From the NCBI RefSeq assembly GCF_900117455.1, contig NZ_FPHO01000003.1:186001-250000 (forward strand): a stretch of DNA of 64,000 bases. The letters run 5' to 3'. The first letter of the stretch is position 1. Every line of letters starts with the position of its first letter. This document shows positions 8,583 to 16,107 of this stretch, piece by piece. Below the pieces are notes generated by a model. It was given only the letters and a program-made list of their open reading frames with translations, did not search any database and was not told the DNA's origin. Source of the stretch: Hyphomicrobium sp. CS1GBMeth3 (GTDB lineage: Bacteria; Pseudomonadota; Alphaproteobacteria; Rhizobiales; Hyphomicrobiaceae). The translations under genes were made by a program, and so were the position numbers.

Positions 8583-8877
8583 TCAACTCCTTAACGATAC
8601 TGACGCGCGATTTTCGGGGTACTTTCCCAGTCAAATGTAGCTTTAATGTAGCTCTAGGTTTCAGTTGCAAATGCTATTATGGGAGTAATATGCCAATATT
8701 GCAAGTATTTTTGCAATACACCCTCATATTATTGATCAGGGGCTCTCTCATTCGCGGACCGTCGACTTTAAGGCGCAGAAAATTTCGAGTTGTAGAGGTT
8801 TGCAAGCTTCCCCGCACGAAGGGCAATTTCGGCGGAGAAGGTGATCAGGAAGAATATCAGCCCCTTTATACGACTTT

Positions 8878-8957
8878 TTTGATATATTTGATATGTTTGA
8901 TATTCTTCTTTTGAGAAGAAAGCCGGAAGGCTATCAAGGCTATCAAATCTATCAAGG
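8878..8957. repeat. Iteron-hairpin-iteron array, candidate replication origin
   Basis: Three 9-bp units TTTGATAT(A/G/T) at 8878-8886, 8887-8895 and 8896-8904 run in direct order. A perfect hairpin TTCTTCT-TTTG-AGAAGAA follows at 8903-8920. Three units of the opposite orientation, CTATCAAGG, CTATCAAAT and CTATCAAGG, follow at 8931-8939, 8940-8948 and 8949-8957. The region is AT-rich and adjoins the 3' end of the primase-helicase gene. The symmetric layout suggests a phage origin or a large operator. No convincing gene lies in 8583-8993. Confidence 0.6.
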
Positions 8958-8993
8958 TAGTCGGACCGCGCTCTTGATATCCTTCCCGCTGGA

Positions 8994-10973
8994 TCACTTG
9001 AAAATGTCGCCGAACTCTTCGGCGGGGTCAGGCCTAGCAATCGGCGGCAGCCTCATGAACCAATCTTTGCCCTGCTTGACGGCGGTGACTTTCAGCCGAG
9101 CCTTTGCGCGGCTCAAAGTGGCCGGCGCTATTCCCAGATGCGTCGCGTGACTCATCACGACCTTTGACGGACATTCCCCGCCCGCGAGTTCTCGACGAAG
9201 GAATGCCTCAGCCTCTAAAACAGCACCGCCTGCGCCGTCACTGACGGCGGCGAGGACGTCATCCGCTGACCGAGTCACCCGCGCCGGCTGAAACCTCAGC
9301 CGGGAAGTTTTGATCCCGCCTGGCAAGACCACATCCTCAACGTGAAAAGCGAGCCCTCCAGCGTCTCGGCCAATGTTGGATCCGATCGGCAGGAGCAACC
9401 GAAGTTGCTGATGCGGCTCGCGCTCATCCTCCGGGTCAAGCGCGACAAGCCAGTTGGAGCGGCACACAGCAACGAAAGCGCCGCTACCCCCGACACGGTT
9501 GATGGCGGATTTCTCCTTAGAATTTTTGTTCAGGTGATTGACCAGAACGACTGCCACGCCCTCCTCTGCCGCAAGATTTTGGAGCGGCAAGAGAGCGCTT
9601 CGGACTTCTCCTGTTTTGTGGGTGTCGTCACCGCTCATGTAGGCCGGGATAGGGTCAATGACGACAAGGCGCACATCTCCAATGTCCTGGATCATTCTAC
9701 GTAGAGCGGGGGCGTGACGTTCAACGTGGAACTGTTCTCTCTTTCCGCTCTCAACTAATGCCCAATCGAAAGAGTGAATGCGCTGAACGTCGGCACCAGC
9801 GGCGTCGAACCTTGGTCGGATCGTGTCGGCGGCGTCGTCTTCACCTGTAATAAGTATCACCGAACCTGATGGCGCAGTTCCCCCGTCCGGCCATTGGCCC
9901 CCGGTAGTTACTCTCGCTGCTATATCCGCGGTGCACTGGCTCTTCCCTACCTTCGGAATACCTGCGAGCTGCGTGAGCTTGCCGAGGGCAATCCGGTCCT
10001 CCCAAAGCCACCGAATAGCTTGCGGCTCAATGTCCGCGAAGCAGCGACTCTCGTAGGGCAGTCGCTGCAGGTCCTTAAGAACCTTAGGCAGCTCCCTGAA
10101 TATGTCGCCAAATTCGACTTCCGGATTGCTCGAGCCCGCCGAGTGCCGACCATACTGGTGAGCGTTGTGAGCGACCGTTTCGATTTCGCTGGCTTCTAGT
10201 GGTTCGTCGTTCTTGTCGTTCCAGTGCTCCATCATGACGGATGCGATCATGGCGGGCGACAGGCCGATATCCTTAAGCTGGCAGGCGATTCTGTACGCCG
10301 TGACGTTGCGGTCTGCTTCTACGCCAGGCTCCAGCTGCAAAAACGCGATTGCGTTCTCGATTGCGGCATCAGTGTCTAGGGCTGCAACAGCCGTTGCGGC
10401 GTTCGTGTCGCGGGTAGGCGTCTTCGCAAGCTCAAAGCGGATGTGCTCCGGTAGCTCCGCAACCTTCCGATCAGCGATGACGACGTATTTCTTGCCGGCG
10501 AACACCGAGCCAGGGCCGACGACGTAGCCGCCTTTGCTCCGGATCTCGATCGAGGGCCGGATGTTGCGCTGACCGACGCTCTCGCTTGCAAAATAGATAT
10601 GCAGACCACCGAGCGGAGTTGCGACTTTGAATGTCTCGGGGATATCGCCGAGCTCGCAAAGCTCCTCAATGCCTGGTTTGTTGTTCTTGGTGTCGACGTC
10701 CAAGATGCAGAGGCCTTGACCGGAGACGCCGTAGTTCATCGACGGCACTTCAGCGAACCAGCGTTTGATGACCTCCGGTTCCTTGCTGGCAAGGTGTATG
10801 CCGCCGCACAGCGACGGATGCTTGCGTGACCACGCCTTCTCGTTGTCGTTCAGTTTCTTGAAGTCGGGAGACTTCTCGTTAACGAACGGAATTTTTGTGT
10901 CGGGGATGATCGGGAAAACCCGGAACCCCCGCTTGGCCATCTTCAGAGCGGCTGTCTTGGTTGACGTGGTCAT
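8994..10973 (-). CDS. Bifunctional primase-polymerase / RepA-like helicase
   Basis: A 659-residue phage or plasmid-type replication protein. Residues about 1-190 form a primase-polymerase domain, with the metal-binding Asp pair in LCILDVDTKNN and a later LGGLHIYFAS and EIRSKGGYVVGPGS as in D5-like prim-pol N-termini. The C-terminal half is a RecA-like ATPase: Walker A-like GIPKVGKSQ and Walker B-like VRLVVIDPIPAYM, followed by VAVVLVNHLNK. A small C-terminal winged region (HLGIAPATLSRAKARL) ends the protein. The start at 10973 is supported by an ATGA overlap with the upstream gene; an in-frame ATG 5 codons earlier lies inside that gene. Confidence 0.88.
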   Translation of the reverse strand: MTTSTKTAALKMAKRGFRVFPIIPDTKIPFVNEKSPDFKKLNDNEKAWSRKHPSLCGGIHLASKEPEVIKRWFAEVPSMNYGVSGQGLCILDVDTKNNKPGIEELCELGDIPETFKVATPLGGLHIYFASESVGQRNIRPSIEIRSKGGYVVGPGSVFAGKKYVVIADRKVAELPEHIRFELAKTPTRDTNAATAVAALDTDAAIENAIAFLQLEPGVEADRNVTAYRIACQLKDIGLSPAMIASVMMEHWNDKNDEPLEASEIETVAHNAHQYGRHSAGSSNPEVEFGDIFRELPKVLKDLQRLPYESRCFADIEPQAIRWLWEDRIALGKLTQLAGIPKVGKSQCTADIAARVTTGGQWPDGGTAPSGSVILITGEDDAADTIRPRFDAAGADVQRIHSFDWALVESGKREQFHVERHAPALRRMIQDIGDVRLVVIDPIPAYMSGDDTHKTGEVRSALLPLQNLAAEEGVAVVLVNHLNKNSKEKSAINRVGGSGAFVAVCRSNWLVALDPEDEREPHQQLRLLLPIGSNIGRDAGGLAFHVEDVVLPGGIKTSRLRFQPARVTRSADDVLAAVSDGAGGAVLEAEAFLRRELAGGECPSKVVMSHATHLGIAPATLSRAKARLKVTAVKQGKDWFMRLPPIARPDPAEEFGDIFK

Positions 10974-11248
10974 GCGGCCACCCCCCACCCAGCGCGATTC
11001 CGACAGATCACCTCGAGCGCGCGCACGACGCGACGCACGAAACGCGGCGAAGGTCCGGCGCCGTATAGAAGGAAAAAGGTGCGCTCAATCTCATCATCTA
11101 GTTCGTAGCCAACGAGCGGCAGGCCGTCAGTCGTCAAGCCGCGCCAGTAGTCACAGTACCAAAGCTCGCTGAACTCGGTGCTAGTGCGGAGGAAGCGCAG
11201 CGCAAACGAGTGCGCGTCAACTTTAGTAAAAACGGTTTTTCGTGACAT
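10970..11248 (-). CDS. Small phage hypothetical protein upstream of primase
   Basis: A 92-residue protein starting MSRKTVFTKVDAHSFALRFL, chosen because GAGGATCC precedes the ATG at 11248; the frame extends to 11287 without a ribosome site. Basic with a YELDDEIERTFFLL acidic helix. It overlaps the primase gene by 4 bases, so it is probably co-translated with it. No family recognised. Confidence 0.6.
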   Translation of the reverse strand: MSRKTVFTKVDAHSFALRFLRTSTEFSELWYCDYWRGLTTDGLPLVGYELDDEIERTFFLLYGAGPSPRFVRRVVRALEVICRNRAGWGVAA

Positions 11249-11362
11249 GGGGATCCTCGTTTCTGCTTGAGCAAAAACGAGCGGCAATGCCTCGAAAGTC
11301 TTGACGAGTTCTGAGTTATACGATAAATAAAAGCTGTCGCATCGAAATCACTGTCACACGTC

Positions 11363-11397
11363 AAAACCCCGCGAGAAGCAGCCGCTCGCGGGGTTTT
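11363..11397. terminator. Strong bidirectional rho-independent terminator
   Basis: AAAACCCCGCGAG (11363-11375) pairs perfectly with CTCGCGGGGTTTT (11385-11397) around a 9-base loop. Both arms end in A/T tracts, so it can stop transcription on either strand. It begins directly after the stop codon of the AlpA-like gene (11399-11401), separating that gene from the replication operon. Confidence 0.9.
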
Positions 11398-11398
11398 C

Positions 11399-11620
11399 TT
11401 ATGCGATCATCTTGTTTCGGGCGCTCACCATTCTTTCGTGCATCGCGATTAGCTCGCTGCCGAGAATGCGGGCCGATCGGCCGTTTTTGATCGGCTTCGG
11501 CACGAGGCCCTTTCGAGCTTTCTTATAGTAATTTGAAGGGTCCATTCGCAGCCAATCGGCTGCTTCGCGAACCCGTACCAGGTCGGTCGCGTGCCAGGGC
11601 ACGCAGTCGCTCGTGTGCAT
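11399..11620 (-). CDS. AlpA/excisionase-like helix-turn-helix protein
   Basis: A 73-residue DNA-binding protein of the AlpA/MerR-like excisionase class. The core RVREAADWLRMDPSNYYKKA is a helix-turn-helix of the kind that recognises att arm sites, followed by a basic wing (KGLVPKPIKNGRSARI). Such proteins act as recombination directionality factors or activate int. It lies 138 bases upstream of the stop of the integrase gene on the same strand, which is the usual xis-int proximity. The gene ends at a strong terminator, and two palindromes lie in its promoter region (11668-11708). Confidence 0.75.
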   Translation of the reverse strand: MHTSDCVPWHATDLVRVREAADWLRMDPSNYYKKARKGLVPKPIKNGRSARILGSELIAMHERMVSARNKMIA

Positions 11621-11667
11621 TTGTCAGTCTCCGGTCGATGTGGGGGTGCCCTCCGCTGGGCGGTAAG

Positions 11668-11708
11668 GTTAACCTGGCAGTAAGGGGCCGTTCTGTCAAT
11701 AGACAGAA
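11668..11708. promoter_or_regulatory. Two palindromes upstream of the AlpA-like gene
   Basis: GGTTAACC (11668-11675) and TTCTGTC-AATA-GACAGAA (11691-11708) are perfect inverted repeats in the 138-base gap between the integrase stop and the AlpA-like start. They are candidate operators for the AlpA-like protein or a prophage repressor encoded outside the window. Confidence 0.5.
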
Positions 11709-11758
11709 AGCGACGGAATGGTGGATAGACCAATCGGTTAGCCGTAAAAACTGATAGT

Positions 11759-13144
11759 TCACTTTAAGGATCCACGCCTCCGAAGCCTCATCAGACCGGG
11801 CTTTTTGAGCCGCGCTGCCGCGCTGAACGGGATGACCTCCGCCGGCTTTTTGGTGACGATCGATTCCACCTCCCGCGCCCAGCGCCGAAGGACTTCTCGC
11901 CGCTCGTCTGCAAAATCGTAAAGCGCGTAAACCGCCACGATGCCCTTTGGGCGGTGAGCAATGATCAGCTCGGCGATCTCCTGAGTTGTATATCTCGATA
12001 TTTTGCTTCGGCAGGTTCGGCGCAAATCGTGACAGCGAAAATGCTCAAGCTCCGCTTTCGGGTTGCCCGTTTCCTCGCGATGGAGCGCGTTCATTTCATC
12101 GCGAAGGCGCTTCATCGCTTTCGAGAAGCCCGATACTGGTTCTCTTCCTCCCGTACCCGAGAAAACGAATTGCCCCTCGTTATGGCGCGGCGCTCGCGAC
12201 AGGACTTCTACCACCTGAGGCGCAAGCGGCACAAAATGGGGATCCTTCATCTTCATTTTGCGCGCCGGCACAATCCATTCGGCCCGCGCGAAATCAACTT
12301 CATCGCGTTCGATACTCGCGACCTCGCCGCGCCGTTGGCCTGTCAGAAGGCACACGCGAAGCATGTCGCCGAATGGATAACCCAACCTCTCGGTCGCCTT
12401 CCAGAACAAGCGGATTTCATAGTCCTTGAGCCAACGCTTGCGGGGCTCAGCCGTGCCGAGGATCCCCTTCGGGCGGCGCCCAGCGCAGGGTGACGCCTTA
12501 AGGCCGTACGCTTCCTCCTCGACGGCCCAATTCAGGAACGCGCGAGTAAGACGAAAGAGGGTTCGCCCTGCCGCGGCTTTCGGCTGGTCGGTGCCTCGGC
12601 GAAGCTCAGCCTTCTTTGAGAGCACCGCGCGTTTGACGTCGTTCCAGGTGATATCGACGATAGGTCGCTCGTTAAGGGGTAAGCCGTCCGCATCGAGCGT
12701 GTCGATGAAGCCGCGCCGTAACGTGCCCTCGACCTCATCAGGCCGCGACATAGGCTTCTCGCGGGTTCGGATGTGCACGAAGTAGTCAGCGGCCACGGCG
12801 GCTAATGTGTTAGTGCGCGCTTCAGCCCTTAGTCGTTGTTGGCGCTTCTCGGAGACCCGCGGATCCTCGCCCGCACGAATGGCCTGATACCACAGCCGTG
12901 CCTTCGTGCGAGCTGCCTCAAGTCCGACAGGATCGCCTTCGGTGGCCCCGCTCCCGACCGGCGCGAGGGCAACTCTAGAGGGACTCTTTTTGCCAGGGAG
13001 ACGACCATAGTAGACCCACGTCATGAGCCCAGTCGGGCTGACGTGCACGCCTAGCCCGCGCGCATCGCTGTCCCATAGATCAAACGGTTTCTCTCGAGGG
13101 CGCAATGAGCGCACTTTTGCATCGGTTAGTTTGATTTTTGCCAC
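11759..13144 (-). CDS. int: Tyrosine integrase (P4/CP4-57 type, DUF4102 N-terminus)
   Basis: A 461-residue site-specific recombinase. The N-terminal DUF4102 domain (KLTDAKVRSLRPREKPFDLW, then ARGLGVHVSPTGLMTWVYYG) binds att arm sites. A SAM-like core-binding domain follows, then the catalytic domain. The first catalytic Arg is in LLTGQRRGEV, the HxxR box is HDLRRT, and the nucleophile Tyr is in the AVYALYDFADERREVL segment near the C-terminus. Length is typical of tRNA-targeting genomic island integrases. The gene faces away from the right junction, and the disrupted tRNA-Arg lies about 210 bases upstream. Confidence 0.95.
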   Translation of the reverse strand: MAKIKLTDAKVRSLRPREKPFDLWDSDARGLGVHVSPTGLMTWVYYGRLPGKKSPSRVALAPVGSGATEGDPVGLEAARTKARLWYQAIRAGEDPRVSEKRQQRLRAEARTNTLAAVAADYFVHIRTREKPMSRPDEVEGTLRRGFIDTLDADGLPLNERPIVDITWNDVKRAVLSKKAELRRGTDQPKAAAGRTLFRLTRAFLNWAVEEEAYGLKASPCAGRRPKGILGTAEPRKRWLKDYEIRLFWKATERLGYPFGDMLRVCLLTGQRRGEVASIERDEVDFARAEWIVPARKMKMKDPHFVPLAPQVVEVLSRAPRHNEGQFVFSGTGGREPVSGFSKAMKRLRDEMNALHREETGNPKAELEHFRCHDLRRTCRSKISRYTTQEIAELIIAHRPKGIVAVYALYDFADERREVLRRWAREVESIVTKKPAEVIPFSAAARLKKPGLMRLRRRGSLK

Positions 13145-13197
13145 GAGGCTTCTCCGGGGTCCGGGCTACATCAAAGCTACAAACGGGGGCGCTCAAT

Positions 13198-13335
13198 GGC
13201 CATAAACTTCGCCACAAGCCGCGCTCGACAGCCACAAAAACTGTGCCAGAATAAGCGTTTTTCAGCAATTAATTAGTGAGTTAGCTGTGCACGCTCAGAC
13301 GGAGCGGCACCGAGAAGAAGCATACGGCCATAAAC
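13198..13335. repeat. Attachment-region direct repeats (candidate integrase arm sites)
   Basis: GGCCATAAAC occurs twice in the same orientation, at 13198-13207 and 13326-13335, flanking an AT-rich stretch. Further GCCACAA-type words (13210s and 13230s) sit between. The stretch between the integrase start and the truncated tRNA is where arm-type binding sites for Int and Xis are expected. No gene is seen in 13145-13349. Confidence 0.4.
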
Positions 13336-13354
13336 ATTGAGCCTAATAGCCCCT

Positions 13355-13395
13355 GATTAGGAATCTGATGCTCTATCCAGCTGAGCTACGGGGCC
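13355..13395 (-). pseudogene. 5' half of tRNA-Arg(CCT), interrupted at the prophage junction
   Basis: On the minus strand from 13395 the sequence gives a proper acceptor 5' strand GGCCCCG, TA, D-arm GCTC/AGCTGGATA/GAGC, anticodon stem TCAGA and loop TTCCTAA (anticodon CCT at 13361-13359). After TC of the 3' anticodon stem the match stops: no variable loop, T arm with GTTCRA, or CGGGGCC 3' acceptor strand follows. The 3' half should be at the other junction, left of the window. The element therefore enters at the anticodon loop, and the copy here cannot make a tRNA. Confidence 0.8.
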
Positions 13396-13446
13396 TGCCT
13401 GCCTTGACCTAACAAGATCCGCTCGCGATCGCAATTTCATAAAATC

Positions 13447-14376
13447 TCAGGCGGTTTCGGCCCCCGCCGCGACCAGCACATCCCGCACTTTCTGCCCAAG
13501 CTCGCGCGGCAAGCGGCCGAGCTCGCGGTGGCGCGCGACCAACGTCAGCTTGCGCGAAATCTGCGGTCCCGGGAGCGCCGCCGTGACCACCCGCGCGCCG
13601 GAAACCGCCGCCTCCGCGATGCAGAGCGGCGTCGTGATCGCGAAGCCGCGCCCCGCGGCCACCATCGACGTCACGCCATAAGGCGTGTCGAATTCGAACG
13701 CGCGCGCTGCCGCGACCCCGAGACGCCGCAGGTGCGCGTCGATCTCGACCCCGGTCCGCGACCGAGAGCTGAATCGGATCAACGGCAGACGCTCAGCGAG
13801 CTTGCGCAGCGCCGGAACAGAGCGCGGCGCCTCCTCGCCTGCCGGCAGCGCCAGCACGTAAGGCTCTTTCGCGAGCGGCCAGCGCTCGAGACCCGCCCAC
13901 GTCTCGAGATCGTCGACACCCAGAAAAAGATCGAGCCGCCGCGTCAGGAGATCGCTGGCGTGAGAGGCGGTGAGCCCCGAAAGGATCGAGACCTCGTCCG
14001 CCTTCGTCGCAAGAAACGCCGCAAGCGGATCGGTCAGCACGCGAGAGAGGGAATCGACGAGGCCAACGCGGATCAGCGGCAGCCTGCCGTGCTCGGTCTC
14101 CCGCAGGAGCGGCCCGATTTGCCGGGCCTCGGCAATCAGCGCCGCCGCCCGTTGCCGGAGAAGCCCGCCGGCCACCGTCACCGCGAGCGGCCGCACCGTG
14201 CGATCGAACAGCGCGAACCCGAGCTTGCGCTCGAGGTCCCCGATGGCGAGCGAGACCGCCGGCTGCGTCAGCCCGAGTTGCCGGGCGGCCGTCGACATGG
14301 CCCCCGCTTCGCACACGGCGAGGAAGATCTCGAGCGATCTGAGGTCGAACGGCAGGGTTGGGGAGAGTTCACGCAT
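13447..14376 (-). CDS. LysR-family transcriptional regulator
   Basis: A 309-residue LysR protein. The winged helix-turn-helix is at about residues 11-70 (SLEIFLAVCEAGAMSTAARQ, LGLTQPAVSLAIGDLE, LFDRTVRPLAVT), followed by a linker helix and a periplasmic-binding-like effector domain to the end. It is divergent from soxB with 85 bases between, and a 17-bp palindrome (14386-14402) lies in that gap. It is therefore the likely local regulator of the soxBDAG-fae operon and of itself; the effector (sarcosine, N-methylglutamate or a product) cannot be read from the sequence. Confidence 0.9.
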   Translation of the reverse strand: MRELSPTLPFDLRSLEIFLAVCEAGAMSTAARQLGLTQPAVSLAIGDLERKLGFALFDRTVRPLAVTVAGGLLRQRAAALIAEARQIGPLLRETEHGRLPLIRVGLVDSLSRVLTDPLAAFLATKADEVSILSGLTASHASDLLTRRLDLFLGVDDLETWAGLERWPLAKEPYVLALPAGEEAPRSVPALRKLAERLPLIRFSSRSRTGVEIDAHLRRLGVAAARAFEFDTPYGVTSMVAAGRGFAITTPLCIAEAAVSGARVVTAALPGPQISRKLTLVARHRELGRLPRELGQKVRDVLVAAGAETA

Positions 14377-14385
14377 GGGCGCTAG

Positions 14386-14402
14386 TATAAGTAAGACTTA
14401 TA
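14386..14402. promoter_or_regulatory. Palindromic LysR operator candidate
   Basis: TATAAGT-AAG-ACTTATA is a perfect 7+3+7 palindrome and contains the T-N11-A LysR box. It lies 10 bases upstream of the lysR ATG and 60 bases before soxB, a standard position for autorepression and divergent activation. Confidence 0.7.
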
Positions 14403-14461
14403 TCGCCCACAATCGCATGACCTCTTAAGCATAATCGACTGTTGCGAAGAGCGAGCCAGCG

Positions 14462-15721
14462 ATGTCGAGCACCCGATATTCGATTTTCTCCGTCCTGCGC
14501 GAGGCCCTGCGCGGGCACACTGGCTGGGGCCCCGCTTGGCGCAACCCCGAGCCGAAACCGGACTACGACGTCATCATCGTGGGCGGTGGCGGCCACGGCC
14601 TTGCAACGGCTTACTATCTCGCGAAGACCTACGGTCCGCTCCGCATCGCCGTGCTGGAGAAGGGCTGGATCGGCGGTGGCAACGTCGGCCGCAACACCAC
14701 GATCGTGCGCTCGAACTACCTGCTCCCCGGCAACATCCCGTTCTACGAGTTGTCGATGAAGCTCTGGGAAGGGCTTGAGCAGGACCTCAACTACAACGCA
14801 ATGGTCAGCCAGCGCGGCGTCCTGAACCTTTATCATTCGGACGGGCAGCGCGACGCCTTCGCCCGCCGCGGCAACGCCATGCGCTTGCACGGCGTCGATG
14901 CCGAGCTGCTGGATCAGGCCGCCGTGCGCCGCATGGTGCCGTTCCTCGATTTCGACAACGGTCGCTTCCCGATCCACGGTGGCCTCTTGCAGCGGCGCGG
15001 CGGCACGGTGCGCCATGACGCCGTGGCCTGGGGCTACGCGCGCGCCGCCGATCAGCTCGGCGTCGACATCGTCCAGAACTGCGAGGTCAAGGGCTTCAGG
15101 CGCGAGGGCGGACGCATTACGGGCGTCGAGACCTCGCGCGGCACCATCGGCGCCAAGAAGATCGGCGTCGCCGTCGCCGGCAGCTCCTCACGCGTGGCCG
15201 CCATGGCGGGGCTGCGCCTTCCGATCGAAAGCCACGTGCTGCAGGCCTTCGTCACCGAAGCCATCAAGCCGTTCATCGACGGCGTCGTGACCTTCGGCGC
15301 CGGGCACTTCTACATCAGCCAGTCCGACAAGGGCGGTCTCGTCTTCGGCGGCGATCTCGACGGCTACAACAGCTACGCCCAGCGCGGCAACATGCCGGTC
15401 ATCGAGGACGTCTGCGAAGGCGGCATGGCGCTGATGCCGCGCATCGGTCGCGTGCGCCTGTTGCGCCACTGGGGTGGCATCATGGACATGTCGATGGACG
15501 GCAGCCCGATCATCGACAAGACGCCGCTCGACGGCCTCTACCTCAACGCCGGCTGGTGCTACGGCGGCTTCAAGGCAACGCCCGCCTCCGGCGCCTGCTT
15601 CGCGCATCTGATCGCGCGCGACGAGCCGCACCCCGTTGCTAGCGCCTATCGCCTCGACCGCTTCGCAACCGGCCACGCCATCGACGAGAAGGGCATGGGC
15701 CCGCATCCGAACCTGCACTAG
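14462..15721 (+). CDS. soxB: Sarcosine oxidase beta subunit / NMG dehydrogenase subunit (SoxB/MgdA family)
   Basis: A 419-residue flavoprotein that oxidises N-methyl amino acids at covalent FMN/FAD sites in the heterotetramer. The N-terminus RYSIFSVLREALRGHTGW is characteristic of SoxB. The dinucleotide-binding loop GGGGHG is at residues 41-46, followed by GRNTTIVRSNYL and LQRRGGTVRHDAVAWGYARA, both strongly conserved in the family. First gene of the order B-D-A-G. The same family and order is used by N-methylglutamate dehydrogenase (mgdABCD); the usual mgs/gmaS or glyA/purU/folD neighbours are missing, so the substrate is not settled. Confidence 0.92.
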   Translation: MSSTRYSIFSVLREALRGHTGWGPAWRNPEPKPDYDVIIVGGGGHGLATAYYLAKTYGPLRIAVLEKGWIGGGNVGRNTTIVRSNYLLPGNIPFYELSMKLWEGLEQDLNYNAMVSQRGVLNLYHSDGQRDAFARRGNAMRLHGVDAELLDQAAVRRMVPFLDFDNGRFPIHGGLLQRRGGTVRHDAVAWGYARAADQLGVDIVQNCEVKGFRREGGRITGVETSRGTIGAKKIGVAVAGSSSRVAAMAGLRLPIESHVLQAFVTEAIKPFIDGVVTFGAGHFYISQSDKGGLVFGGDLDGYNSYAQRGNMPVIEDVCEGGMALMPRIGRVRLLRHWGGIMDMSMDGSPIIDKTPLDGLYLNAGWCYGGFKATPASGACFAHLIARDEPHPVASAYRLDRFATGHAIDEKGMGPHPNLH

Positions 15722-15778
15722 AGCCTGATTGTCGGAAATGCGAGCCCTTCTGCTCGCACGATGACGTGAATCAGACTC
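15721..15778. repeat. Intergenic inverted-repeat element, copy 1
   Basis: GAGCCTGATT (15721-15730) is a 9/10 inverted match to AATCAGACTC (15769-15778). A hairpin (CGAGC...GCTCG, 15741-15755) lies inside. The same end sequences bound an element at 58751-58857, so this is a dispersed repeat inserted between soxB and soxD. Confidence 0.6.
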
Positions 15779-15810
15779 GCGAGAAGAGAGAAGAACAGGA
15801 AGCACCAGCG

Positions 15811-16107
15811 ATGAGAATCGCCTGCCCCCACTGCGGCGAACGCAGCCTCGACGAGTTCCTTTACTCGGGCGACGCCACACTCAAACGCCCCGACTTCACG
15901 AGCCCGACGGCCGCCGAGGAGTTCGTTGCCTACACCTACGAGCGGACGAACCCCGCAGGGCCTCATCGAGAACTTTGGTATCACGCAGCCGGCTGCCACG
16001 CCTGGTTGGTGGTAACGCGCAACGTCGCGACACACGCCATCTCCTCCGTCGAGCTGGCACGCGACGTTGCGCACACCAGCAAGTCTGAAGTGAAGGACGA
16101 CGCATAA
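15811..16107 (+). CDS. soxD: Sarcosine oxidase delta subunit family protein (SoxD/MgdB)
   Basis: A 98-residue zinc-binding subunit. CPHCGERSLDEF at the N-terminus and WYHAAGCHAWLVV supply the Cys-Cys-His-Cys ligands, and YERTNPAGPHRE and RNVATHAI are family-conserved. The ATG at 15811 follows AGGAAGC; the frame is open 15 codons further upstream but that part lies in the repeat element. Stop and soxA start overlap as TAATG, so translation is coupled. Confidence 0.9.
   Translation: MRIACPHCGERSLDEFLYSGDATLKRPDFTSPTAAEEFVAYTYERTNPAGPHRELWYHAAGCHAWLVVTRNVATHAISSVELARDVAHTSKSEVKDDA

Noticed and set aside
8573..8914. Small plus-strand frame ending in hydrophobic residues
   Set aside because: It runs through the iteron array; the hydrophobic tail is caused by T-rich repeats, and there is no ribosome site.
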